Source of the DNA: a virus
Virus record (IMG/VR): IMGVR_UViG_3300020000_000044
Coordinates: 1 to 36,695 of that record
Strand: one strand, 5' to 3'
Length of the DNA: 36,695 bases
The translations under genes were made by a program, and so were the position numbers. Below are positions 1-8,333 of this stretch, one piece after another (within the stretch, counting starts at the first letter, position 1; each line of letters starts with the position of its first letter). The notes below the pieces were generated by a model. That model saw nothing but the letters and a program-made list of their open reading frames with translations. It was not told where the DNA came from and made no database searches.

Positions 1-133
1 GACCAAATATTTGATTTAACGGACTGGGATTTCTCGGCATTTCCCGCTCGGCAAACCATATTCTTTGATCATAAGACACTATTCATTAGTTGGAAGGACG
101 GGCAGATATTCGAGCTAAGCGCGAATCTAACGC
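1..133. repeat. Left copy of 133-bp terminal overlap
   Basis: Bases 1-133 match 36563-36695 at 131 of 133 positions; the differences are at base 4 (c here, a at the right end) and base 130 (a here, c at the right end). Both copies read in the same frame of the gp10-like gene. The simplest reading is a circular or circularly permuted genome whose contig was not trimmed. Mismatches only 3-4 bases from each edge look like read-end errors rather than biology. Confidence 0.93.
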
Positions 134-615
134 AATATGATATCTTCGCGAATGATCCAATAGGGACAGATATTGATCAAATCTATGATATCCCACGTGT
201 TAGAGTGTGTGGAACGTATCGGCCTAAGGATAGACCAGAGAAATTTAAGATCAACCTATTCACTTTTGTCATTGAATCAGGTACGACCTTGCAGGCTTAT
301 GATACACCCGTTTGTTTTGGTTATATATTGGACGAAGTTACCAATCAGCCCATTTACACTGAGGATGATTTGCCTATTCTGGTTGAGGGCGGTTACTGCT
401 ATTTGAACAAGCCTCGCGTTGATCTGACCATATCCAAAAATGGTGGCATCACTTTCAGCAATACGGTTGCCTATAATCTTAAAGCCACGGGACAGTTTAA
501 AAATCAACCAAGATTTATTAATCTCGGTTATGCGCAACAGATTACTTTCCAATTGCGCTTCTGGGGTCATGGTCGATTTGTAGTTAAAAATGGTACAATG
601 GAAATAGGTAACTAA
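1..615 (+). CDS. P22 gp10-like packaged-DNA stabilisation protein, C-terminal part
   Basis: This is the 3' part of the gene that starts at 35549 and is cut by the right edge. Reading in frame 1 from base 1 continues the right-end protein exactly after the 133-bp overlap is removed, giving about 542 aa in all (P22 gp10 is 472 aa). In P22, gp10 closes the portal channel under the tail needle and helps retain packaged DNA. The assignment rests on synteny (coat, gp4-like, gp10-like, ejection proteins) and on a beta-rich sequence with many aromatic residues. It ends TAA at 613-615, and the next ATG lies one base downstream at 617, so translation is probably coupled. The internal ATG at 205 is not the real start. 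Confidence 0.8.
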   Translation, partial: DQIFDLTDWDFSAFPARQTIFFDHKTLFISWKDGQIFELSANLTQYDIFANDPIGTDIDQIYDIPRVRVCGTYRPKDRPEKFKINLFTFVIESGTTLQAYDTPVCFGYILDEVTNQPIYTEDDLPILVEGGYCYLNKPRVDLTISKNGGITFSNTVAYNLKATGQFKNQPRFINLGYAQQITFQLRFWGHGRFVVKNGTMEIGN

Positions 616-616
616 G

Positions 617-889
617 ATGAATTTCCCCACGTTTAATGTGATTAAATTTGTTGATGATGAAGGTTATTTAACTCCGTCGATGCAAGATTATCACGACGAT
701 ATGAATCAAACCTTGCGCGGTGGATTAAGTGATAACGGATGGACTGTACCCAATATTACGGGTACTGATCTTGTTGCTATAGCGCCAAGTATGCCCGATG
801 GTACAATGTGGTATGAATCAGACGCTAAGGTTATAGTATTTAAAATTAACGGTGCACTACGGAAAGTGACGACTACACCATATCCATAG
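617..889 (+). CDS. Small hypothetical virion-block protein (90 aa)
   Basis: A 90-residue acidic protein, one base after the gp10-like stop, transcribed with the tail and ejection genes. It begins MNFPTFNVIKFVDDEG and contains a DGTMWYESD segment of a kind often seen in small phage structural proteins. P22 has gp26 (tail needle) and gp14 (assembly factor) at this point; at 90 aa this protein is far shorter than the 233-aa needle and has no obvious trimeric coiled coil. A minor tail or assembly role is inferred from position only. Confidence 0.7.
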   Translation: MNFPTFNVIKFVDDEGYLTPSMQDYHDDMNQTLRGGLSDNGWTVPNITGTDLVAIAPSMPDGTMWYESDAKVIVFKINGALRKVTTTPYP

Positions 890-902
890 AAGGAAGTTTT
901 AT

Positions 903-1571
903 ATGTCAATTTGGGATGCTTTTAAAAATTATTCACCCACTAACGCAATCGGTGGCGGCCTTTTGAGCGGCTTTTTCGGAGGCGGCGGGGCGAAAAATGC
1001 CAATAAATATCTCAATAAAATACCAGGTGTTGGTCATGAAGCTTATGATCCATTTATCAATCAAGGCCGTGAAGCCGGTGGCATTTTAAAAGATCAATAC
1101 GGTCGTATGCTTGACCCTACCAAGTATATGGACGATATCATGAAAAATTATCAGATGTCGCAAGGCGCTACTTATAAGCGTGACCAGCTTGGTAAAGGCA
1201 TAGGCAACACAGCGGCGGCGGGTGGTATCGCGGGAACGCCTGAGCATCAGCGTGAATACGGTCAGATGTCGAATGATATTATGTCACAAGATATGGATCA
1301 ATATTTGCAAAATGCATTAGGCATTAATGACCGTGGCATCCGGGGTGAGGAAGGTTTTTATGACAAAGGCTTTCAAGCGTCCGGTTCCCTCGCTGATATG
1401 CTGGCAAACATGTTTGGATCTAAAGCAGGACTTGCCTATAAATCAGGCCAAGATAAAAACGCTCTCATGCAATCTTTAATGAAAATGTTAGCAACAGGTG
1501 CCGGTGCTGCAATGGGTGGGCCAGCAGGGGGCGCGGCGGGTGCGGGTATTGGTCAAAGTTTGTTTGGTTAA
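903..1571 (+). CDS. P22 gp7-like DNA ejection (internal virion) protein
   Basis: A 222-aa protein rich in Gly and Ala, with an N-terminal glycine stretch (residues about 17-30, GGGLLSGFFGGGG) and a hydrophobic Gly/Ala C-terminus (about 195-222). This layout is typical of podovirus ejection proteins such as P22 gp7 (229 aa), which leave the virion with DNA and help form the conduit through the cell envelope. A Shine-Dalgarno GAAGG lies just upstream of the ATG. It is the first of three consecutive genes at the places of P22 genes 7, 20 and 16. Sequence similarity to gp7 cannot be proved by eye; size, composition and synteny support the call. Confidence 0.7.
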   Translation: MSIWDAFKNYSPTNAIGGGLLSGFFGGGGAKNANKYLNKIPGVGHEAYDPFINQGREAGGILKDQYGRMLDPTKYMDDIMKNYQMSQGATYKRDQLGKGIGNTAAAGGIAGTPEHQREYGQMSNDIMSQDMDQYLQNALGINDRGIRGEEGFYDKGFQASGSLADMLANMFGSKAGLAYKSGQDKNALMQSLMKMLATGAGAAMGGPAGGAAGAGIGQSLFG

Positions 1572-1583
1572 AGGATTAATTTT

Positions 1584-3017
1584 ATGGCTATACAATTACC
1601 TAATTTTTTAAATGCTCCGGCTGCGGATTATTCTGGTCTGTCTGATATATTCCAAAATTACTATGCTGGTAAGAATTTGCCGCGCCAAGATACTATTAAT
1701 GAATATCAAGCGAAGGGTGCTCCACTTGATTTTCTTATGAAACAAATTCAATCACAATTTGCCAAGCCCAATGCTGAGGCTGCTTTGCAAGGTGCTAGGT
1801 TAGGCAATCAAGGTAAATCGTTATCCAATCGACAAGCGCAAATGGCTATTCAAAAACTTCAACAAGAACTCGCTAATGAAGCTAAGTTTAATGCTGCCAT
1901 GAAAGCCGCACAATCGGGTCAAGGCGGCGGTGCTCCTCCTCCTGATATGGATATGGGCGGCGGCATGGGAATGGGTGGAGGTCAAGGCGGCATGATGCCT
2001 AGAGGCGTTAATCCGAACATGATGCCTATGGGTGATAGCTCGCCAAGTATGGGCGCTCAAGATCCTAGTATGATGCCTGAAGCACCTAATATGATGCCAA
2101 ATGCTCCACCACAGCTAGGTGGTGCTGAAGGTGTGCGTCAACAACAAAACGGCACAGCTTTGCAAAAAGGCTTAATGGAAGTGATGCAACATCAAGCAAT
2201 GAAAAATCAGGCTATGCCTACTCAATCGCCATTGATGCAGGATCATCCACAAGAAAGTGCGCATGATGCTGAAATGCAAAATCAACCCTTCTCGGATCAT
2301 CAGCCACAAAGACAAATGCAAGAATTGAACGCCGGTAATCCAGCGGAATATTTTGTTGATAAAATGTGGAATGATCAACCTAATATGCGTCCTTATCTTA
2401 TAAAAAGAGGTTATAAAGAACCGGATGTTAAGGAAGTTTATGATAAGGCTACCGGTGCAACTAGAGTCACTACAACATGGCCTAGTAAGCGAAAAACAGT
2501 AACTATTATACCTCCTATCATTAGTAAAGAAGCATTAGAGGGTGATATTCCTTTAACCAAATCAGTCTTAAATGATGCGGTGAAACAAGTCCGTGGTACG
2601 GATGCTGTCATGCCATATATTGATAAGTTAATAGATATGGCAACACCTAGGAAAAGCGCGGGCGGCGTCGTAAATGAAACCCAATTGCCGTACTTTTACC
2701 TCCATCCTACTGATGCGGGCGCAGTTTATGAGGGAACTATTGCTGAAGCTAAAGATAAATATCTAAAAGCTACAGGTATCACTTCAACAACTGATAAAGT
2801 TCTGGACACAATGGAAAAAGTTTTGTCTCGACATTTTGGAGAAAGCGACAAAGTTTATTTAAACCGATTAAAAACTTTGAGAAAGGAAAAAGAAGAAGAG
2901 AGAAAACAAAATGTAAGAATGATTACCAAAGGCTTAAAAAGATATTCTGATTTTGATCAATCACCTTCGGGGCAATCTTATTCATCGAATGAGTGGGAGG
3001 TAACCGGTGAAAAATAG
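1584..3017 (+). CDS. DNA ejection / internal virion protein (gp20 position)
   Basis: A 477-aa protein, close to P22 gp20 (471 aa) in length and identical in gene order. Residues about 110-200 form a low-complexity tract dominated by Met, Gly, Pro, Gln and Asn; the N-terminal region is Gln/Ala-rich and helical, and the last 60 residues are charged and Lys/Glu-rich. Podovirus internal proteins are often of this Gln-rich helical kind. SD AAAGGATT precedes the ATG. The end overlaps the next gene by 11 bases, pointing to coupled translation of the two partners. Confidence 0.65.
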   Translation: MAIQLPNFLNAPAADYSGLSDIFQNYYAGKNLPRQDTINEYQAKGAPLDFLMKQIQSQFAKPNAEAALQGARLGNQGKSLSNRQAQMAIQKLQQELANEAKFNAAMKAAQSGQGGGAPPPDMDMGGGMGMGGGQGGMMPRGVNPNMMPMGDSSPSMGAQDPSMMPEAPNMMPNAPPQLGGAEGVRQQQNGTALQKGLMEVMQHQAMKNQAMPTQSPLMQDHPQESAHDAEMQNQPFSDHQPQRQMQELNAGNPAEYFVDKMWNDQPNMRPYLIKRGYKEPDVKEVYDKATGATRVTTTWPSKRKTVTIIPPIISKEALEGDIPLTKSVLNDAVKQVRGTDAVMPYIDKLIDMATPRKSAGGVVNETQLPYFYLHPTDAGAVYEGTIAEAKDKYLKATGITSTTDKVLDTMEKVLSRHFGESDKVYLNRLKTLRKEKEEERKQNVRMITKGLKRYSDFDQSPSGQSYSSNEWEVTGEK

Positions 3018-4905
3018 AGATACGATTACCATTAGGAATAAAAGAACAGGCGAAGTTAAAACTGTTCCTCGTTCTCAATATGTTGAAGATGAACCAAAAC
3101 AAGGTTTTGCCGGTATTGGTGAAGATATTAATCAATCGTTACAAAATTTACCTGATGCGGCTGCTGAATTAGTTGCATCCATTCCGGGCGGTATTAATAA
3201 CGTGGGCAACTATGTAACCCAAAATAACCCACTTAAAACGGCCGGTAACCTGGGCGCGGGCGCTGTTGAAGCCGGTGCTGGACTTGCAAGCTCGCCTCAA
3301 GTTTTGGCGCGATATCTCGCTGATAAATTCCCTATGATGGGCAACGCAATGGAACGCGGCAAGTTTCAAGGGAAAGGCATTAACGACCCCACGATTTTTG
3401 AGGATTTAATGCGTCTTGAAAAAGAGCATGGACTCGAAGGTAATGAACAAGAAAAAAGCGTTAGAAATGCAGGCGGTTTATTGAGTGGTGCAGGTGTGCT
3501 TAAAAAAATTCCTAGCATGCTAGGTCGCACCGGAACATTAGCCGCTGAGCAAGGTGGCCGTGGTGGTGATCCATTACATGCTGCTATTCTAGGTCTATTG
3601 GGCGAAGGCTCTACAAAAATTCCGTACGGTAAGGCTCGTGATTTACCGGAAGCTTTAAAAGATGTCATTAAATCGGTTCCTGAAAAAGTCAAACAAATAC
3701 CTGAAATGACCGCGAACATAGGTCAAGCGATTGGTGAACCGATGAATGCAGCATTCAAAAATGTACCTCAAAAGATGGCTAAAGCTACCGATCATGCAGC
3801 CATTCAAGCGCTTGAATCGGCGGCTGAAGCGGCAGAAAAATATCACGTTCCTATTCTTCCTAGGAAGTTGTTAACAAAAGCGGCTGAACTTAAATACGGC
3901 ACTGATCCCGTGAAGGCTGCAAAAGAAAATTTATTTAGAGATATAGAATCTGAAGATTTGGCAGGCATGACGGATAGGCACGCAGCGTTTAAGTTATTAG
4001 GCTTAGACTACGGAACTATTGGCGAATTATTGGGTTCACCTTTCGAAAGCTCCAAACAAGGAAATATTGGTAGAACGCCTAAAGGTAAAAAATTACTTCT
4101 AAAGTTGGGCAAAGGACGAATGGAAAGCGAACAAGCTTCTATTAATAAAACCTTAGATGATATCTATAACGACAAAATGCTATCTCCTGAAAAAGATGCA
4201 GCATATAGAAATACGATGAATGCGAGAGTGCCAGACGATTTTATTCAAAAATGGTCGGGTGATCCTGTCGTAAAAAAAGCCATGAAAGAATTAGAACATG
4301 AATCGGCCTATGAAAAATCATTAGGTAAAAACCCCGATAAAAGCAGTTTTAGATATTGGGATCATATCAAAAAAATTATCGGTGATATGGAAGCAGGAAC
4401 AGAAAAAGTTAAAGGCACGAAGAAATTTAAAAAATCTGTTTATACTGGCACGCGTAAAGATATGGTTAGAGAAATGGATTTAATTCACCCTCCTTATGCA
4501 GGCGCTCGACGAATATCAGAGAGAGAACATATAAGAGATGATATTCAACGATATTTTAATAATAGAGATAAAACGGGCAATAACTTTTATAAATTTTTAA
4601 ATGATACACAAAAATTTGATACTTTAATGGAAAGATTGGAAGGATTACCACAAGCGCAAGCTAAACTTAAAGCTTGGAAATTAATTGGTAAAGATCTTAT
4701 ACCTGAACATATGACGAATCGAACCGCTTCGGCATTAGAAAAAACTTCCATGACAAGAGCTAGAAACGAAGTCGATGCTATACAAAGAGAGCTAGCAAAG
4801 GTACACGGACAAAAGCACGATGTAGCGGAAGTCAAACTTATAACTGACCCTAATTTAATGTATTTAATAGCGGAACATTTGAATAGTAAAAAAGGAACTG
4901 AGTAA
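3007..4905 (+). CDS. DNA ejection / internal virion protein (gp16 position)
   Basis: A 632-aa protein at the place of P22 gene 16 (609 aa), whose product enters the host envelope with the genome. It starts with GTG at 3007, preceded by a strong GGGAGGT ribosome site inside the previous gene. Residues about 70-100 are rich in Gly and Ala and could be membrane-active; the rest is mostly charged and helical, with no lytic-transglycosylase signature that I can recognise. The stop at 4903-4905 overlaps by one base the ATG at 4905 of the truncated original start of the tail-fibre gene, so the two were translationally coupled before the HNH cassette inserted. Confidence 0.65.
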   Translation: MKNRDTITIRNKRTGEVKTVPRSQYVEDEPKQGFAGIGEDINQSLQNLPDAAAELVASIPGGINNVGNYVTQNNPLKTAGNLGAGAVEAGAGLASSPQVLARYLADKFPMMGNAMERGKFQGKGINDPTIFEDLMRLEKEHGLEGNEQEKSVRNAGGLLSGAGVLKKIPSMLGRTGTLAAEQGGRGGDPLHAAILGLLGEGSTKIPYGKARDLPEALKDVIKSVPEKVKQIPEMTANIGQAIGEPMNAAFKNVPQKMAKATDHAAIQALESAAEAAEKYHVPILPRKLLTKAAELKYGTDPVKAAKENLFRDIESEDLAGMTDRHAAFKLLGLDYGTIGELLGSPFESSKQGNIGRTPKGKKLLLKLGKGRMESEQASINKTLDDIYNDKMLSPEKDAAYRNTMNARVPDDFIQKWSGDPVVKKAMKELEHESAYEKSLGKNPDKSSFRYWDHIKKIIGDMEAGTEKVKGTKKFKKSVYTGTRKDMVREMDLIHPPYAGARRISEREHIRDDIQRYFNNRDKTGNNFYKFLNDTQKFDTLMERLEGLPQAQAKLKAWKLIGKDLIPEHMTNRTASALEKTSMTRARNEVDAIQRELAKVHGQKHDVAEVKLITDPNLMYLIAEHLNSKKGTE

Positions 4906-4955
4906 TGCCAACCATTAGCCCGTTATTTATACCATTATTTACGATAAATAAATAA
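4905..4955 (+). pseudogene. Orphaned 5' end of the tail-fibre gene
   Basis: This 16-codon ORF reads MPTISPLFIPLFTINK then stop. Its first 14 residues match the start of the intact tail-fibre protein at 5718 (MPIISPLFIPLFTI) except for one residue. Its ATG overlaps the stop of the preceding ejection gene (TAATG), the expected native junction. All 13 non-Met codons differ from the downstream copy at the third base. The last bases (4939-4955) overlap the 3' end of the opposite-strand HNH gene. It is therefore the stub left when the HNH cassette split the gene. Confidence 0.88.
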
Positions 4956-5574
4956 TGGCTAATTGTAGCTTTTTAATATCATCGTTAAAATGGCCTATGC
5001 CAGCATTACAGCCGTGACATAATAGGCCTCTGACAATATTAGTTTTATGACAATGATCTACACATAGATCTTTTAATTCCTTTCCGTTGGGTTGCAATGA
5101 AGTTTCTGTATTTCCACAAATTTTGCATAATCCATTTTGTGAATCATGCATTAATTGATATTGTTCTAGATTAATTCCATATTTTTTAATCATAGAATTT
5201 TCACGTGATTTTAAGCGGGTTTTTATTTTATATTTTTCGTATGTTTGTCGATTTTTTATTTTACTGATTCTATTTGCTTTGGATCGACATGATCTGCAAT
5301 ATGGGTGTCTATCAGTTCTTACAGCTTCAGTGAAATTATCTAAGGGTAAACGCTGTTGACATTTCGAACATTTACGATGTGTTATATCGGCTGTAATATC
5401 TATTTTTCGATAAAATTTTCCATGAACTTGATATTTTTCAGGATTATTTTTTCTATCTTTTTTAGCGTATTGAAGAGAGCAGTATTTGCAATCAATGCCT
5501 TTTCTAGTCTTTCTTATATATACATCACTATAGGTTAAAGCCCCATGTTTTTTGCATATTTTGAATATTTTCAT
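4939..5574 (-). CDS. HNH homing endonuclease, endonuclease VII-like
   Basis: A 211-aa protein with three cysteine-based zinc motifs followed by a nuclease domain. Residues about 8-35 hold a C-x3-H...C-x2-C finger, residues about 69-96 a C-x2-C...C-x2-C finger, and the C-terminal 70 residues contain CKICGN, then DHCHKTNIVRGLLCHGCN. That last pattern (DHCH, RGLLC, C-x2-CN) is typical of the recombination endonuclease VII type (Pfam Endonuclease_7). The gene opposes its neighbours and sits between a 14-codon stub and a restored copy of the tail-fibre start, so it is the effector of a homing insertion. An AGAGGGG ribosome site lies upstream and a 53-nt stem-loop sits in its leader. Confidence 0.9.
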   Translation of the reverse strand: MKIFKICKKHGALTYSDVYIRKTRKGIDCKYCSLQYAKKDRKNNPEKYQVHGKFYRKIDITADITHRKCSKCQQRLPLDNFTEAVRTDRHPYCRSCRSKANRISKIKNRQTYEKYKIKTRLKSRENSMIKKYGINLEQYQLMHDSQNGLCKICGNTETSLQPNGKELKDLCVDHCHKTNIVRGLLCHGCNAGIGHFNDDIKKLQLAIIYLS

Positions 5575-5605
5575 AACATACCCCTCTAGTATTTCTCAAT
5601 TAGTA

Positions 5606-5658
5606 ACAAAGCCAAACCAGTGAGATTCTGATAGTTCGGGAGCTACCCTAGGCTTTGT
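5606..5658 (-). promoter_or_regulatory. Stem-loop in HNH gene leader
   Basis: A perfect 8-bp inverted repeat (ACAAAGCC at 5606-5613, GGCTTTGT at 5651-5658) encloses a smaller GGG-AGCTA-CCC hairpin (5638-5648), giving a branched 53-nt structure about 30 bases upstream of the HNH ATG. It may limit HNH translation or end transcripts, as hairpins do before T4 homing endonuclease genes; there is no T-tract. Confidence 0.55.
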
Positions 5659-5680
5659 AGTGAAACATTTTACATTATAG

Positions 5681-5686
5681 TATAAT
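5681..5686 (+). promoter_or_regulatory. Probable promoter -10 box for the repaired tail-fibre gene
   Basis: A consensus TATAAT lies 32 bases before the ATG at 5718, in an AT-rich stretch inside the cassette. No good -35 hexamer is present at 17 bp, so strength is uncertain. If active, it separates the tail-fibre gene from the upstream ejection operon. Confidence 0.4.
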
Positions 5687-5717
5687 CTTTATAAACATTT
5701 TTGCTTAAGGAAAAGCG

Positions 5718-7871
5718 ATGCCTATTATCAGTCCTTTGTTCATTCCTTTGTTCACAATTGAAGAGGTGGTGTTAAATAAAGATACAGGCTTGCCATTATC
5801 GGGTGGTGTTGTTCGATTCTTTCGAGACGCTCAACGTGTGACACCTAAAGACGTATTCACCATTTCAGGTACTTACCCGTTTTATACGTTTACTGATGTC
5901 GGAGCAGTCTTTACGCTTGGGATAGCAGGTGACTTTGTGGACGGATCGGGTAATCCTTTCGTCCCGTATGCCTACCCCTATGATGCGGCGGGTGCTGTCG
6001 ATCTTTATTATGTCACAGTCGAGAGTGAGGGCGGCATAGCACAATTTACGCGCCAAGCTGTACCTTATATTCCATCCGGTGATATACCACCTGAAGATCG
6101 TATAAACACAGAAAACGAATTGAGCAACCCACAATTTGTAGAGGTTAATTTTGCACCCGGCATTACAACACTTAGCTTAACGGGCACTAACACCGTGACA
6201 CAAGTCGCACCGGGCTGGGATATCATCACAAGCGGCACCGATACGTTGACACTTGAAAGGCTTGAACCAACGGCGGCAAATGTGCCTACTAACCCACCAT
6301 TCACACTACGTATACAAGCAGGTGCGGGCTTTGGGGCTAGCGTGACACTGCGTCAAAGGCTGCTTAATACAGTTAGCTTACTTCGTGGGGAATTCATTAG
6401 TGGCACGTTAACCGCTGCCATACTCGGTGGTGGTGGTAGTGCATTTAGCATGGTCTATGCACCGTCAACAGGCACACCGACAACGATCATTACATCAACT
6501 TCTATATCGACCGATGGCGCCTATCACACAATTGTAGGCAATGCAGCTATTCCACAACAGGCCAATCCTGCGGCTAGCACTGGTTACACGGATATTAATA
6601 TTGTCATCCCTACGTCACGCAATATAGCTATTACCAGCATTCAAATCGTAGGTGTTGCAACAAGTGTGGATGTGCCATTCGATCAACAAACAGCGGATCG
6701 ACAAAAAGATCATTTATTTCACTATTATGAAAATTCTATACTTACCCAGTCAAAAGAGACTTTATTAACTGGCTGGAATTTCGGTTTAAACCCTTGGCAG
6801 TTTAGATCAACTGTTCAATCAAATGTTGCTAATAATACTTATACGGCTGACCAAACTATTTTGGTACAACAAAATTATGTAGCTACGGCGACAGGTAATA
6901 ATGTTAGCATCGGTCAGGGTCTTCCTTCTGATGAAAATAAAGGTTTAAAAGTCGCAGCAGTCACGGCGGCAAATAAATTTGCAATCATCCAATACATTGA
7001 TCCAAAGACGATAGCACCCTACTGGGATGAAAATTTATCTTCACTGGTTAAGCAAGTGGCTGTATCAAGTCCAACGCATAATACGTCTGTTAAATTTAAG
7101 ATGCGCCTTATTTATAGAACTTCATTACCACCCACCATTTCACAAACCGAACCGATTGCATCTTGGACTAACATAGATGGAAGCGATCCAGTCTTTGCGG
7201 GTGGATGGACTGCGATAAAACCGTTAAATGATCCTACTTATACAGCTTCACCGAATGTCGAAAATACTTTTTCATTTGATCAATTTCAGATACCGTCAGC
7301 GGATGCAGCCGGTAATTCTACCCTCGGCATCGTTTTATATACGACAACAAACATGGTGCAAACTGCGACAGCGGATCAAATTATTTTTAATTCTATTTCA
7401 TTAGTCCATAATGATTTTGCAATTGAATCATCGGTTGAAACATGGGATGAATCATTACGTAAGTGTCAATTTTATTATGAGAAGTCTTACGATAATGCAA
7501 CTTTGCCAGGCACAAGCACTGTTACCGGTGATTTAGATAGAGTTATGGGGTCATCGATAACGACAGGGAATGCTTACGCAGCACCTTTTCAGTTTGAATA
7601 TAATTCGGTTAAACGCGCCATTCCAACGACCACTTTCTATTCAACCGTAGGAACTATCAATAGAGTTTCAGCACAGCTTTGGACAGCCGGTGTGGGTTCG
7701 CTCTTAGTGGACACACTCGTTTCAACCTTTTGGGTACTAGCAGAAAGCGGCACAAAAAGCATTGGTTACCTTCCCATATCTGCGGCCGCCATTGCTACCT
7801 CCGCACCGAACGATAATGTATCTTCTGTGATACGCTTCCAATTTGTGGCTGACGCAAGACTCGGCATTTAA
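5718..7871 (+). CDS. Tail fibre / tailspike-like protein (gp9 position)
   Basis: A 717-aa protein following the three ejection genes, as the tailspike does in P22. The N-terminal 100 residues look like a virion-attachment domain; the remainder is beta-rich, Thr/Asn/Ser-rich and almost free of Cys, as expected for a receptor-binding fibre. No catalytic signature was recognised. The start at 5718 follows AAGGAAAAGCG and belongs to a restored copy of the first 14 codons (see 4905-4955). The original gene was coupled to the upstream stop through TAATG; now it has its own leader. Adhesin rather than polysaccharide lyase or hydrolase is only a guess. Confidence 0.78.
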   Translation: MPIISPLFIPLFTIEEVVLNKDTGLPLSGGVVRFFRDAQRVTPKDVFTISGTYPFYTFTDVGAVFTLGIAGDFVDGSGNPFVPYAYPYDAAGAVDLYYVTVESEGGIAQFTRQAVPYIPSGDIPPEDRINTENELSNPQFVEVNFAPGITTLSLTGTNTVTQVAPGWDIITSGTDTLTLERLEPTAANVPTNPPFTLRIQAGAGFGASVTLRQRLLNTVSLLRGEFISGTLTAAILGGGGSAFSMVYAPSTGTPTTIITSTSISTDGAYHTIVGNAAIPQQANPAASTGYTDINIVIPTSRNIAITSIQIVGVATSVDVPFDQQTADRQKDHLFHYYENSILTQSKETLLTGWNFGLNPWQFRSTVQSNVANNTYTADQTILVQQNYVATATGNNVSIGQGLPSDENKGLKVAAVTAANKFAIIQYIDPKTIAPYWDENLSSLVKQVAVSSPTHNTSVKFKMRLIYRTSLPPTISQTEPIASWTNIDGSDPVFAGGWTAIKPLNDPTYTASPNVENTFSFDQFQIPSADAAGNSTLGIVLYTTTNMVQTATADQIIFNSISLVHNDFAIESSVETWDESLRKCQFYYEKSYDNATLPGTSTVTGDLDRVMGSSITTGNAYAAPFQFEYNSVKRAIPTTTFYSTVGTINRVSAQLWTAGVGSLLVDTLVSTFWVLAESGTKSIGYLPISAAAIATSAPNDNVSSVIRFQFVADARLGI

Positions 7872-7895
7872 AAGTTTACTTAAAAGGAATTTAAT

Positions 7896-8294
7896 ATGAC
7901 AAGACAATTTAGAACCGACCAAGAAGTTAAAGGCTTTAATGATTTTGGGCAAATCTATTCTGACCAAATTTACAATGCTACATTGACCGCCGCCACTAAC
8001 ACTACTTTAACAGTGCCAGGCGGTGGCATTATGGGTGCTATGTCTTCCTACAATGGCGCTAATACTAAAAATAAGGTAAGGGCTGTCATTCGCACAAGCG
8101 GTGATGTGTGGGTCGCGGTCAATGCAACGGCGGCTGTCCCAGTAGGCGCATCATTTGCCAAGGCTACTTCTGAACTTGTGACCAATGTGCTCGATAAAGC
8201 CTATGATGTGAATGTCGGGGATGTTTTGAATTTCTTTTCAAAAGCAGGTACAACCCCAAGCATCAGCGTAGCGTTTTATGCAATGCCTAGCTAA
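7896..8294 (+). CDS. Small virion/tail-associated protein (132 aa)
   Basis: A 132-aa, Ala/Thr/Val-rich, beta-predicted protein between two large fibre genes, with SD AAAGGAATTT before the ATG. Its composition and its Thr/Asn-rich segments (NATLTAATNTTLTVPGGG) resemble small decoration or fibre-accessory proteins. No catalytic motif is seen. It probably belongs to the receptor-binding apparatus, inferred from position only. Confidence 0.65.
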   Translation: MTRQFRTDQEVKGFNDFGQIYSDQIYNATLTAATNTTLTVPGGGIMGAMSSYNGANTKNKVRAVIRTSGDVWVAVNATAAVPVGASFAKATSELVTNVLDKAYDVNVGDVLNFFSKAGTTPSISVAFYAMPS

Positions 8295-8333
8295 TGACTA
8301 GCTAGTTTTATTAAGTGAATAAAGGGATTTAAC

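Larger units (their letters stand above)
4947..5717. mobile_element. HNH endonuclease cassette inserted in the tail-fibre gene
   Basis: This roughly 771-bp insert lies between the stub and the repaired tail-fibre gene. It carries the HNH gene on the - strand, a structured leader, and on the + strand a new TATAAT box and ribosome site (AAGGA) for the tail-fibre gene. Its left edge is placed after the last shared codon (Ile14, ending 4946). The restored 14 codons at 5718-5759 probably arrived with the element. There are no terminal inverted repeats, no transposase and no group I intron core that I can see, so homing is the favoured mechanism. Confidence 0.75.

Noticed and set aside
1-133. Biological direct terminal repeats of a linear genome
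   Set aside because: The overlap is short, lies inside a coding gene and is continuous in frame across the join, which fits an untrimmed circular assembly better than T7-like terminal repeats; P22-like phages are circularly permuted.
277-630. Opposite-strand ORFs inside structural genes, here and at 3366-3719, 11824-12111 and elsewhere
   Set aside because: They lie wholly within well-supported genes, have no ribosome sites and mirror the codon structure of the true frames.
4947-5759. Group I intron in the tail-fibre gene
   Set aside because: The stub and the downstream coding sequence could be joined in frame, but no intron core motifs were seen, the endonuclease is on the opposite strand, and the downstream copy already has its own ATG and ribosome site.
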